Part shown: positions 52,552 through 60,908 of the stretch, in pieces
How positions within the stretch are numbered: the stretch's first letter is position 1
How the letters are laid out: every line of letters begins with the position of its first letter
Assembly (NCBI GenBank): GCA_963850535.1
Contig: CAWKMC010000029.1
Location: 28,541 to 92,540 of the forward strand
Source: JAMXLO01 sp963850535
GTDB taxonomy: Bacteria; Pseudomonadota; Alphaproteobacteria; Acetobacterales; Acetobacteraceae
DNA: 64,000 nucleotides
Direction of reading: 5' to 3'
Position numbers and translations under genes: made by a program
The notes under the pieces: generated by a model
What the model was told of the DNA's origin: nothing
Seen by the model: the letters and a program-made list of their open reading frames with translations, nothing else
Database searches by the model: none

Positions 52552-53122
52552 ATGCATAAGCATTTCCGGCGAGCAATCTATGTCGGGTCACTAAGCCTTG
52601 CTCTGATTGGCTGTGTACGTGATCCTCAAGTGCCGGCAACTAGCTCCGTAACGCTAGGGTCATCGCCCTTCGTGCGCGGTGATCTTGGTTCGCTAACCTA
52701 CCGTGCTGTTGATCTAATGCTCGGTTCTGCACCGGAGGTGACGCCTACTACCCCGTTGATTGTCGCTTCCATATCGGATGCAGAGAATATGGACAGGAGT
52801 TCAGCGTTCGGGAATATGGTCTCCGACATGATACGTACCCGCATGGTACAGGATGGCCATACCGCATCTGAGTTCCGCCTTCGCAGTTCAATCGGCTTCA
52901 GGAAAGGGGGAGGCGAGTTTATGCTGTCGCGCAACCGGCGCGCGCTAATGCCTGCTCCGAATGCCTCCGCTGTCGTGACTGGCACTTATGCCGTAGATAC
53001 GGACTCCCTGCTACGTAAGCTTGAAGCTCGTATCCACAACTGACTCTCGGATTATCTCTGCTGCCGATTACGTGGTGCCTCTCCAAAACGTCTGGAAGCT
53101 TTTGCACCAAAATGCTACGTAA
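52552..53122 (+). CDS. FlgO-family lipoprotein (one frame slip near the 3' end)
   Basis: The signal peptide ends LSLALIGC (Cys21, lipobox). The mature part matches the FlgO domain: LIVASISDAENMDRSSAFGN, MVSDMIRTRMVQDGHTASEF, RLRSSIGFRKGGGEFMLSRN and ASAVVTGTYAV. In frame the protein ends at 53043 after 163 residues. One base fewer in the CTGCTAC at 53008-53014 continues it as YVSLKLVSTTDSRIISAADY with VVPLQ, the expected FlgO C-terminus, to a TAA at 53120-53122. FlgO is an outer-membrane lipoprotein needed for flagellar stability in Vibrio; no flagellar gene is nearby, so the role here is open. Partner of the lipoprotein just upstream. Confidence 0.75.
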
Positions 53123-53281
53123 CAGCGAATTGATAGCAATGTCTCCTGACAGCAAGCTGGGATACGGCTGATGGTCACGATATTTCTCGATGAGCTCAGA
53201 GAACAAGTCAGCGTCGTCGGATATAGAGACGACCATGACCACTACTCGCTGGATCGGCAATCCACTACTTCTCGTCGTAGG

Positions 53282-53498
53282 TTAGTCGCCCTTCTTTCCG
53301 AGCGCTTCGACCAGCGCCTTTTCAGGCCTTGGCCAGAGCTTCAGTGTCAATCGGCGGCGGCTTAGGAATACCGAGCTTGGGCCGCCGTCGTTTGGCATAT
53401 TGCTCGCGGGGTTTGGCTCGCTCTTTGCTAGGCGAGTAAATTGACACCCACATAGCCTGCCCGGTAGAACCGCCGCCGGTCTCAGTCAGTGACTTCAT
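53282..53498 (-). CDS. Small basic protein of unknown function (frame slip)
   Basis: From the ATG at 53498 the frame reads MKSLTETGGGSTGQAMWVSI, a basic section SKERAKPREQYAKRRRPKLG and IPKPPPIDTEALAK, stopping at 53322. Dropping one G of the GG near 53326 continues it as PEKALVEALGKKGD with a stop at 53282, giving about 71 residues. The natural-looking continuation suggests a real gene with a sequencing slip. Part of the insert within the CoA-transferase gene, opposite in direction to the lipoprotein genes. No family recognised. Confidence 0.4.
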
Positions 53499-53504
53499 GA
53501 AGCG

Positions 53505-53947
53505 CTTATCGCCTGAGCGATGAAATCGAAACCGGGTCAGTCGCGATACGGGCCTGTTGCACCAAACCCGTTGATGCTGCCACGCTCCAGGCGAGGATTC
53601 AGCTCGGCTAGCCGTGCTTCGGAAAAGCCCATCGCATCGAGCACACTGAGGCGGTAGTTGTCGACTAGCGCGTCGCTGCGCGCGATCAGACGCGCCAAGA
53701 TCTCGCGGCCTTCCTCGCTCCGCAAATTCAAGGTGATCGCGCGCTTGTTGCGATTATAGTTGGCGAAATACCAGGAAAGCCCGTCCCGGCCTGCGCCCTG
53801 GTGGCGCACGGTGTCGCCCTCGCCCGGCGTCTCCACCTTGATGACATCGGCGCCAAGGTCGCCCAACAGCATTGAACAGAATGGACCGGACAACACGCGC
53901 GTGAGATCGACAACGCAAATCCCGGAGAGCGGCAGAGCTGGGTTCAT
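53505..53947 (-). pseudogene. CaiB/BaiF (class III) CoA-transferase, 5' fragment
   Basis: N-terminal part of the CoA-transferase whose 3' part is at 51064-51590. It starts at the ATG at 53947 with LSGICVVDLTRVLSGPFCSM, LLGDLGADVIKVETPGEGDT, SWYFANYNRNKRAITLNLRS and GSINGFGATGPYRD. An in-frame TGA (53537) stands where the family has Arg (CGA), after which PGFDFIAQA still matches before homology ends near 53505. So there is both a nonsense change and the insert. The catalytic Asp expected about residue 165-170 lies in the missing part. Confidence 0.85.
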
Positions 53948-54084
53948 GGCCTTGGTCTCGCATCCTCTTCACGCGTTGTTCAGCCACCCTACTCACGCCC
54001 CGCGCGCCCACCAGCCTTGTCCTAAGCCTAATCGCTCATTGCCCGTTCGCGCGGATTCCGGCATCCTGGGCGAGTCCCAGCCAC

Positions 54085-54303
54085 CCGGCGCGGGAGAGAG
54101 CGGAGCCTGCCCTTGGGCCTGACCCGAGGGTCGCATCCGCCGCCGAAGGCGCAACCGGCCCCCGGAAACGCTCAGGCAAAAGGACCGCGGCGGGATAAGG
54201 GATCTCTGGAAAGCCGGCCGGCGTGCCACATGCCTGCCGCACCGAAGAAGTAAGGGACGCCTTCCAGCGTCCTGAATTTTTCAGGTCCCGCGACAGAGGG
54301 GGG
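54085..54303 (+). promoter_or_regulatory. Tandem glycine riboswitch
   Basis: Two glycine aptamers in series upstream of gcvT. The first (54085-54195) has GCGCGGGAGAGAGC, CCGCCGAAGGCGCAACC and GGAAACGCTCAGGCAAAAGG with ACCGCG. The second (54201-54303) has ATCTCTGGAAAGCC, GCACCGAAGAAGTAAGG and TTTTTCAGGTCCCGCGACAG with AGGG. These are the conserved core elements of the gcvT RNA motif, closed by GGGAGAG/CTCTGG pairings. In known cases glycine binding turns on the glycine cleavage operon. The 50 bp to the gcvT start can hold the expression platform. Confidence 0.9.
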
Positions 54304-54354
54304 TCATCCGCACTGGCACGAATCGCTGGTGCATGACCCTTGTGGAGCGGCCCA

Positions 54355-55486
54355 GTGATCGAGAATGCCCTGCCGGACGATCCTACCCCCAAGCCGCTGA
54401 AGACCGTTCCTCTCGACGCGTGGCACCGCGCTTTCGGTGCGAGGATGGTCGAGTTCGCCGGGTATTCGATGCCCGTCCAGTATCAAGGCGTGCTGGCGGA
54501 GCACCTGCATTGCCGCTCACACGCGGCACTGTTCGATGTGTCGCACATGGGCCAGGCAACTGTGTCCGGACCCGCCGCGGCGGAAGCGCTCGAACAGTTG
54601 GTGCCGGGCGACATGGTCGCACTGAAGCCTGCGCGACAGCGCTACACGCTGCTGATGAACGAGGCGGGCGGGATCCTCGATGACCTGATGGTGACACGCC
54701 TTGCCGGCGACCGGTTGTTCGTGGTGGCCAATGCCAGTCGCAAGGACATCGACTTCACCCATATCGCGGCCAACCTGCCGTCGGGCGTGCAGCTTCAGTT
54801 GCACGACGATCGCGCGCTTCTGGCGCTGCAAGGGCCAGCCGCCGCGGCCGTAATCGGCCGCATCTTGCCCGAGGCGGCACAGCTGCCGTTCATGGGCGCC
54901 GAGCCGATCGCGCTCGCCGGCATTCCGTGTCTCGTGTCCCGCTCGGGCTACACCGGCGAGGACGGCTTCGAGATTTCGGTCCCGGCAGAGGCAGCGCAGG
55001 AGTTGGCCCAGCGGCTCATGGATGAGCCCGAGGTGGCCCCAGCAGGCCTCGGTGCACGCAATTCGCTGCGGCTCGAGGCCGGCCTCTGCCTGTATGGCAA
55101 CGACATCGACGAACTGACGACGCCGGTCGAGGCCGGCCTGACCTGGGTGATCGGCAAACGCCGCCGCACCGACTGGGACTTTCCGGGCGCTGCCGCGGTG
55201 CGCGATCAGATTGAAAATGGAGCGCCGCGCCATCGCGTCGGCATCCGTCCCGATGGACGCGCACCAGCCCGCGCGCTCACCGAAATTGTCGCGGGCGACG
55301 GCACCGAGGCCGGCACCGTCACCTCCGGCGGCTATTCCCCCTCGCTCAGTGCGCCGATTGCCATGGGCTACGTCCGCAAGGACCTCGCACGCCGTTGGCA
55401 CAGCACTGCACCTGATGGTGCGCGGCAAACCTTTGCCCGCGCGCGTCGTGCCGCTGCCGTTCGTCCCCCACCGCTACGCCCGCTGA
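54355..55486 (+). CDS. gcvT: Aminomethyltransferase, glycine cleavage T protein (frame slip near 3' end)
   Basis: The T protein transfers the aminomethyl carbon from lipoyl-H protein to tetrahydrofolate. Features: LDAWHRAFGARMVEFAGYSM, FDVSHMGQATVSGP, RYTLLMNEAGGILDDLMVTR, SRSGYTGEDGFEISVPAEAA and LRLEAGLCLYGNDIDELTTP. The GTG at 54355 is preferred because a GGAG lies 7 bp before it; a TTG at 54340 is possible. An extra C near 55391 shifts the last 30 codons. In the corrected frame the end reads AVGTALHLMVRGKPLPARVV with PLPFVPHRYAR and a stop at 55486. The uncorrected frame runs to 55560, over gcvH, with a nonsense tail. Confidence 0.92.
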
Positions 55487-55501
55487 CACAAGGAGCGTCC
55501 G

Positions 55502-55891
55502 ATGGCGAAACCCCCTGCCGATATCCGCTTCACCAAGGAACACGAATGGGTCCGGCTTGACGGCGACATAGCGACCGTCGGCATCACCGATCACGCGCAG
55601 GAGCAACTTGGCGATGTGGTCTTTGTCGAGCTGCCCGAGGTTGGACGCGATGTCGCCGCGGACGAGGCCTGCGCCGTGGTGGAAAGCGTCAAGGCCGCAT
55701 CCGACGTCTACGCGCCGCTCACCGGCAAAGTTGTTGAAACCAATCAGTCGATAATCGACGACCCTTCGCTGGTGAACAGCGATGCCGAGGGCGAAGGTTG
55801 GTTCTTTCGTGTTGAGCTCGATGACACCGACGCGTTTGAGGCGCTGATGGATCACGCCGCCTACGACGAATACCTGGAGACGCTGGACTGA
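55502..55891 (+). CDS. gcvH: Glycine cleavage system H protein
   Basis: A 129-residue lipoyl carrier that shuttles the aminomethyl group between P, T and L proteins. The lipoylated Lys64 is in the standard motif VVESVKAASDVYAPLTG. The N-terminus FTKEHEWVRLDGDIATVGIT and the C-terminal EGEGWFFRVEL are typical. AAGGAG lies 8 bp before the ATG. Its TGA shares a base with the gcvP ATG. Frame intact. Confidence 0.97.
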   Translation: MAKPPADIRFTKEHEWVRLDGDIATVGITDHAQEQLGDVVFVELPEVGRDVAADEACAVVESVKAASDVYAPLTGKVVETNQSIIDDPSLVNSDAEGEGWFFRVELDDTDAFEALMDHAAYDEYLETLD

Positions 55892-58758
55892 TGGACGTTC
55901 TTGCAGAGCTCGCTGCGCTGGAAGCGGCGGACAGTTTTGTTTCGCGTCACATCGGTCCGTCCGAAATCGATATTGCCGCAATGCTGCACGAGGTTGGGAC
56001 AGCGACCCTCGACGAACTGGCGGCAAAGACTGTCCCGCCAGCGATTCGCAGCAGCCAGCCACTGGATTTGCCGCCACCGATCGACGAAGCCGCGGTAATC
56101 TCTGAATTACGGACCTTGGCGGCGAAGAACGCGGGGACAAAATCGCTGATCGGCATGGGCTATCACGGCACGCACACGCCACCCGTCGTCTTGCGCAATG
56201 TGCTGGAGAACCCAGGCTGGTACACCGCGTACACGCCGTACCAGGCGGAAATAGCGCAGGGCCGGCTGGAAGCGCTGCTGAACTTCCAGACTATGATCTC
56301 CGAGCTGACGGCGATGGAAATCGCCAATGCGTCGCTGCTCGATGAGGCAACTGCGGCGGCAGAAGCCATGGCAATGGCGCACGCCGTCAGCAAGACGAAG
56401 TCGGACGTGCTGGCGGTCGCCACCGACCTGCACCCGCAGACCCGTGCCGTTCTGGCGACACGCGCACGGCCGATCGGCATCAGGTTGGTCGATGTGGCGC
56501 CTGGAGATCTTGCCGCCATCGAGGCGGCGCAGCCGTTTGCGCTGGTGCTGCAATATCCCGGCACCACCGGCGCCATTCGAGCACTGTCGTCGGAGATCAC
56601 GGCAGCGCATGAAGCCGACGCGCTGGTCATTGTCTGCGCAGATCCGCTCGCACTGGCGTTGCTGACACCGCCGGGCGAGATGGGCGCCGATGTCGTGGTC
56701 GGCTCTTCGCAGCGCTTCGGTGTGCCGATAGGATACGGTGGCCCACATGCCGGCTACCTGGCGACGCGCGATGCCTACAAGCGTCATATGCCAGGCAGGT
56801 TGGTCGGCGTGTCGCTTGATGCCGCCGGCCAGCCTGCGATGCGCCTCGCTCTGCAGACGCGCGAGCAGCACATCAGGCGCGAAAAGGCCACGTCGAACAT
56901 CTGCACCTCGCAGGTGCTGCTGGCGGTCATCGCCGGCTGCTATGCGGTTTGGCACGGGCCAGAGGGGCTGAAGCGGATCGCGCGTCGCGTCAACCTGCAG
57001 GCACGGCTGCTGGCTGCTGCCGCGCAGCAAGGCGGCCATCGTCTGGTACACGATTCTTTCTTTGACACGATCACGCTTGAAGCTGCGTCCGCCGATGCGC
57101 TGTTGCACGCGGCACTGGCGCAGGGCTTCAATCTGCGACGGATCAGCGACGTGCGCGTTGGCATATCACTCGACGAGACGGTGACGCGCGAGGAGCTGGA
57201 ACGCCTCGCTGGTGTGTTGGGCGGTACGGTTATGGATGCGCCTCCCTCCATTCCGGCAGAACTTGCGCGCAACACGCCATTCCTGGAGCAGGCGGTATTC
57301 CACCAGCATCGCGCAGAACACGAGATGCTGCGATACTTGAAGCGGCTGGAGGAGAAGGATATCGCGCTGAACCGCAGCATGATCCCACTCGGCTCCTGCA
57401 CGATGAAGCTGAACGCTTCGGCGGAAATGCTGCCGATTACGCTGCCGGGGTTCGCCGACATCCATCCCTTCGCACCTCCCGATCAGACTCAGGGCTATGC
57501 CCTATTGACCGAACGCCTGACCGATTGGCTGAAGACAATCACCGGGTTCGCCGAGGTGACGCTGCAGCCGAACGCAGGCTCGCAAGGCGAGTATGCCGGA
57601 CTGCTGGTAATCCGCGCCTTCCACAAGGCGCGCGGTGAAGCGCATCGCACCATCTGCCTGATCCCCTCCAGCGCGCATGGCACCAACCCGGCAAGCGCGG
57701 CGATGGCAGGGCTGCAGGTTGTGGTAGTCGGCTGCGATCGCGACGGCAACATCGATGTCAAGGATCTTAAGGCCAAAGCGGACAAGCATGCAGCAAATCT
57801 CGCTGCATTGATGGTGACCTATCCGAGCACGCATGGCGTGTTCGAGACGGCGATCCGCGAGATCTGTGACATCGTGCATGCGCGCGGCGGACAGGTCTAC
57901 ATGGACGGCGCCAACCTCAACGCACAGGTTGGCCTGACCAGCCCCGCCGCGATCGGCGCCGACGTCTGTCATCTCAACCTGCACAAGACATTCTGCATTC
58001 CTCATGGCGGCGGTGGTCCCGGGGTCGGGCCGATCGGTGTAGCGGCGCATCTCGCGCCTCACCTGCCCAACCATCCACTGTATGCTGACGCCGGTCCTGC
58101 GACCGGCTTCGGCCCGGTGTCTGCGGCACCGTTCGGCAGTGCGATGATCCTGCCGATCTCCTACGCGTATATCCGCATGATGGGCGCCGCCGGGCTGAAG
58201 CGCGCGACGGAGGTGGCAATCCTGAACGCGAACTACATGGCGAAGCGCCTGCGCGCGCACTATCCGGTGTTGTACGCCGGACCGGGAGGGATGGTGGCGC
58301 ACGAGTGCATCATCGACTGCCGCGGCTTCCAGTCGGAGGCGGGCGTGATGGTCGAGGACATCGCCAAGCGGCTGATGGATTTCGGCTTCCATGCACCGAC
58401 CATGTCCTGGCCGGTCGCCGGCACGCTGATGATCGAGCCGACCGAGAGCGAGAGCAAAGCCGAACTCGACCGGTTCTGCGAGGCGATGATCGCGATCCGC
58501 GCGGAAATTGCGGCGATCGCTGCCGGTAAACTCGACAAGGCGGACAACCCGCTGAAGCATGCCCCGCACACCGCCGCCCATGTCATGGCGAATGTATGGA
58601 CGCACAGCTATTCGCGCGAGCAGGCGGCGTTTCCGGTGCCGTGGGTTGCTGCAGCGAAATACTGGCCGCCGGTCAGGCGCGTCGACAATGTCTATGGCGA
58701 CCGGAACCTCGTCTGCAGCTGCGCGCCACTCGAAGCGTACGCCCAGGCGGCGGAGTAA
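55891..58758 (+). CDS. gcvP: Glycine dehydrogenase (decarboxylating), P protein
   Basis: A single-chain, 955-residue PLP enzyme that decarboxylates glycine and loads the remainder on the H protein. The N-terminal half has SLIGMGYHGTHTPPVVLRNV and ENPGWYTAYTPYQAEIAQGR. The C-terminal half carries the PLP-binding Lys699 in CHLNLHKTFCIPHGGGGPGV, preceded by QPNAGSQGEYAGLLVIRAFH and SSAHGTNPASAAMAGL. Both halves in one chain is the usual proteobacterial form (gcvPA/gcvPB are split in others). It overlaps gcvH by one base; the operon gcvT-gcvH-gcvP is under the glycine riboswitch. The L protein is not in the window. Confidence 0.97.
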   Translation: MDVLAELAALEAADSFVSRHIGPSEIDIAAMLHEVGTATLDELAAKTVPPAIRSSQPLDLPPPIDEAAVISELRTLAAKNAGTKSLIGMGYHGTHTPPVVLRNVLENPGWYTAYTPYQAEIAQGRLEALLNFQTMISELTAMEIANASLLDEATAAAEAMAMAHAVSKTKSDVLAVATDLHPQTRAVLATRARPIGIRLVDVAPGDLAAIEAAQPFALVLQYPGTTGAIRALSSEITAAHEADALVIVCADPLALALLTPPGEMGADVVVGSSQRFGVPIGYGGPHAGYLATRDAYKRHMPGRLVGVSLDAAGQPAMRLALQTREQHIRREKATSNICTSQVLLAVIAGCYAVWHGPEGLKRIARRVNLQARLLAAAAQQGGHRLVHDSFFDTITLEAASADALLHAALAQGFNLRRISDVRVGISLDETVTREELERLAGVLGGTVMDAPPSIPAELARNTPFLEQAVFHQHRAEHEMLRYLKRLEEKDIALNRSMIPLGSCTMKLNASAEMLPITLPGFADIHPFAPPDQTQGYALLTERLTDWLKTITGFAEVTLQPNAGSQGEYAGLLVIRAFHKARGEAHRTICLIPSSAHGTNPASAAMAGLQVVVVGCDRDGNIDVKDLKAKADKHAANLAALMVTYPSTHGVFETAIREICDIVHARGGQVYMDGANLNAQVGLTSPAAIGADVCHLNLHKTFCIPHGGGGPGVGPIGVAAHLAPHLPNHPLYADAGPATGFGPVSAAPFGSAMILPISYAYIRMMGAAGLKRATEVAILNANYMAKRLRAHYPVLYAGPGGMVAHECIIDCRGFQSEAGVMVEDIAKRLMDFGFHAPTMSWPVAGTLMIEPTESESKAELDRFCEAMIAIRAEIAAIAAGKLDKADNPLKHAPHTAAHVMANVWTHSYSREQAAFPVPWVAAAKYWPPVRRVDNVYGDRNLVCSCAPLEAYAQAAE

Positions 58759-58899
58759 GCCCTGCCGCACGATCGCGCGAGTGGCGGGTAAGATTGGTCC
58801 GCCCGGGTCCATATGATCTCGGCCCGCGCAGCAGCCGCCCCGGCGACAATGCCTTGCTGCTGGCGCCGGGCACGCGTTACCGTTGTACGGTCCAATCAG

Positions 58900-59451
58900 A
58901 TGCTGTCACGCATGTACGATATGAACCCAAGACCCGGTTATAAGCTCTCGGAGCCGTTCCGGGAGCAGTTTGTGCACTTCCTGAAGGAGGCGATCGAGGC
59001 GTTCGCCGCGGCGACACCGGGATATGCCCACGACAAGCGGTCACGCTGGGCCTATGCCTTCAACCCGATGCCCGACGGAGATGCGGAAAAGCCGGTGTAC
59101 GCGACAATGGCGGCACTCAGAGCACCGAACTTTGCAGCTCTGCGCGTCGGTGTGACGGAAGGCGGACAGGTCGTCGTCGAAGTCGAGCACCGCAAGCTGG
59201 TGATCCCGTATATCACCGACGATGTCGAGGATCCCGGCGAGTTCCCGAAAATTCAGAAAGGCCTGAAACAGATTATCGAACATTTCGAGCGAGCGGCAGG
59301 CATGGCGAGACACAGCCTGTTCGGTCGTCTTGCATCTGATCCCGGCTACCACGAACTTGCCCAAGCACGTCGCGCCAGCCTGTCCCGTCGCGGAAGCATC
59401 AGCCCAGGAAGCGGGCATCGAAGAAGTTCAAATGGCCCAGGAAACAGCTGA
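58900..59451 (+). CDS. Hypothetical protein
   Basis: A 183-residue soluble protein that I do not recognise. From the ATG at 58900 (another at 58912) it reads PRPGYKLSEPFREQFVHFLK, AIEAFAAATPGYAHDKRSRW, then a strand-rich middle VGVTEGGQVVVEVEHRKLVI and a helical DPGEFPKIQKGLKQIIEHFE. The last 35 residues (RRASLSRRGSISPGSGHRRS) look unlike the rest. A one-base slip near 59365 would instead give a Lys/Arg-rich tail with KHQPRKRASKKFKWPRKQ. No signal peptide, no ribosome binding site of note. Between gcvP and an SDR gene on the same strand. Confidence 0.55.
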   Translation: MLSRMYDMNPRPGYKLSEPFREQFVHFLKEAIEAFAAATPGYAHDKRSRWAYAFNPMPDGDAEKPVYATMAALRAPNFAALRVGVTEGGQVVVEVEHRKLVIPYITDDVEDPGEFPKIQKGLKQIIEHFERAAGMARHSLFGRLASDPGYHELAQARRASLSRRGSISPGSGHRRSSNGPGNS

Positions 59452-59472
59452 AAAGAGCTGAGAGGGATTGTA

Positions 59473-60222
59473 ATGAACAGGCTTAAGGATAAGCGCGCGC
59501 TCATTACTGGCGGTACGAGCGGCATCGGGTTGGAAACGGCCCGTTGGTTCCTTGCTGAGGGCGCCCGCGTCGCCATCACCGGTATAAACCCGGCGACTAT
59601 TGAAACGGCACGCACCGAGCTTGGCGGCGATGTTCTCATAATCCACGCCGACGCCGGCGATGTCGTAGGTCAGTCGGCAGTTGCCGAGGCCTTTCGCCAA
59701 GCGTTCGGCAGTCTGGATATTCTATTCGTCAATGCCGGCGTCGTAGACCACAGACCGGTCGAAAGGTGGGACGAAGCCGGCTTCGACCGCTCGATTGCGA
59801 TTACTCTGAAAGGGCCGTTTTTCCTCGTTCAGGCGTTATTGCCGCTCCTAGCCAATCCCGCCTCGATCGTGCTCAACACTTCAATCCACGACCGGATCGG
59901 CATGCCCAACTGCAGCGTCTATGCGGCCACGAAAGCCGCGCTTCGGTCACTTGCGCGAACTCTTTCGGCAGAACTGATTTCACGCGGCGTCCGTGTCAAT
60001 GCCGTCTGCCCCGGCCCAATAGCAACACCCCTCCTCGGCAAGGCCGGGTTGTCCGCAGCCGATCTCAAGGCGAGGGTTGATCTGATTCAGAGTCAGGTTC
60101 CGGCCGGACGCTGGGGGAACCCCAGCGAAATTGCCCAGGCCGTCGTCTTCCTCGCCTCCGACGAAGCCGCCTTTACGGTCGGTAGTGAATTCGTCATCGA
60201 CGGTGGAATGACCAATCTGTAA
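59473..60222 (+). CDS. SDR family NAD(P)-dependent oxidoreductase
   Basis: A classical short-chain dehydrogenase of 249 residues. The cofactor motif is ALITGGTSGIGLETARWF. DILFVNAGVVDH stands for the NNAG motif, the catalytic Ser is in SIVLNTSIHD, and Tyr/Lys are in SVYAATKAALRSLAR. The C-terminus EAAFTVGSEFVIDGGMTNL is standard. The ATG at 59473 follows GAGAGGG. Substrate is not predictable. Downstream of an unrecognised gene; convergent with tmk. Confidence 0.93.
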   Translation: MNRLKDKRALITGGTSGIGLETARWFLAEGARVAITGINPATIETARTELGGDVLIIHADAGDVVGQSAVAEAFRQAFGSLDILFVNAGVVDHRPVERWDEAGFDRSIAITLKGPFFLVQALLPLLANPASIVLNTSIHDRIGMPNCSVYAATKAALRSLARTLSAELISRGVRVNAVCPGPIATPLLGKAGLSAADLKARVDLIQSQVPAGRWGNPSEIAQAVVFLASDEAAFTVGSEFVIDGGMTNL

Positions 60223-60290
60223 GAGGCCGGGTCGGTATGGTGGGTTTGGTAACTACAATATTCCGTCCGGAACTGTCGCACATCATATGG

Positions 60291-60908
60291 CTATTTCGTC
60301 TGCGGCAATCGCGCGCGCAGTGTCCGCATGATAACCGAATGCACCTCTTCCCTGGACCCGCCCGACGCGATCAACACACAGCGCGCTGACTCTCCTGTGG
60401 CAATTTCGCGGAAACCTTGCCTCACGCGCGCGTGGAATGCCGCATCGAGGCGCTCATAGCGATCCGCATCGCCACCCCGCTGTGATCGCCGCTTTGCCGC
60501 GACCTTGTCGCTGACGTCCAATACCAGCGTGACATTGGGAACGATGCCGAGATACCCGATCAGCTGCGCGATCACGCCGCGATCCACACCCTGGCCATAG
60601 CCCTGATACGCCATGGTCGAGTCATAGAAGCGGTCGCAGACCACCCACATGCCTGCATCGAGTGCGGGCCGTATGGTCTTGGCGACATGTTCGGCGCGTG
60701 CCGCAAAATGCAGCAGCGTTTCCGCCAACGGTGACCACTCGTTACCAGAGAGCAACAGGCCGCGCAGTGTTTCCGAGCCCGGCGCCCCACCTGGCTCACG
60801 CGTCCGCAGCACCGACAGGCCCAGAGCGACCAACGCATCTGCCAGCAGTGCGGCCTGGGTGGACTTGCCGGCGCCTTCTCCGCCCTCCAGCGTGATGAAG
60901 CTAGCCAC
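60291..60908 (-). CDS. tmk: Thymidylate kinase
   Basis: A 205-residue kinase converting dTMP to dTDP. P-loop GGEGAGKST at residues 9-17, LRTREPGG (DR(Y/E)xP-type substrate loop), the DRFYDSTMAYQGYGQGVDRG motif and a LID region with KRRSQRGGDADRYE. GTG start at 60908 overlaps the stop of the D-Ala-D-Ala carboxypeptidase gene by 8 bp. The order mltB-rlpA-dac-tmk, often followed by holB, is familiar from related alphaproteobacteria. Frame intact. Confidence 0.95.
   Translation of the reverse strand: MASFITLEGGEGAGKSTQAALLADALVALGLSVLRTREPGGAPGSETLRGLLLSGNEWSPLAETLLHFAARAEHVAKTIRPALDAGMWVVCDRFYDSTMAYQGYGQGVDRGVIAQLIGYLGIVPNVTLVLDVSDKVAAKRRSQRGGDADRYERLDAAFHARVRQGFREIATGESARCVLIASGGSREEVHSVIMRTLRARLPQTK

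Larger units (their letters stand above)
51591..53504. mobile_element. Foreign insert splitting the CoA-transferase gene
   Basis: About 1.9 kb of visibly lower G+C than its surroundings lies between the two halves of one CoA-transferase gene. It carries two rightward lipoprotein genes and a small leftward reading frame. No transposase, integrase, inverted repeats or clear target-site duplication were found at the edges, which are known only to within about 20 bp. The mechanism is therefore unknown; an assembly join cannot be excluded. Confidence 0.6.

Noticed and set aside
52919..53260. 113-codon - strand frame with a natural-looking first half (SISDDADLFSELIEKYRDHQ)
   Set aside because: It starts at TTG, has no ribosome binding site, and overlaps the corrected 3' end of the FlgO-like gene antisense; kept out of the gene list although weakly possible.
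51560..53540. Possible target-site duplication flanking the lipoprotein insert
   Set aside because: Only a CGCTT pentamer is shared near the two junctions, which is not significant and not placed symmetrically.
57502..58812. 436-codon - strand frame opposite gcvP
   Set aside because: Mirror reading of the conserved gcvP; no motifs of its own.
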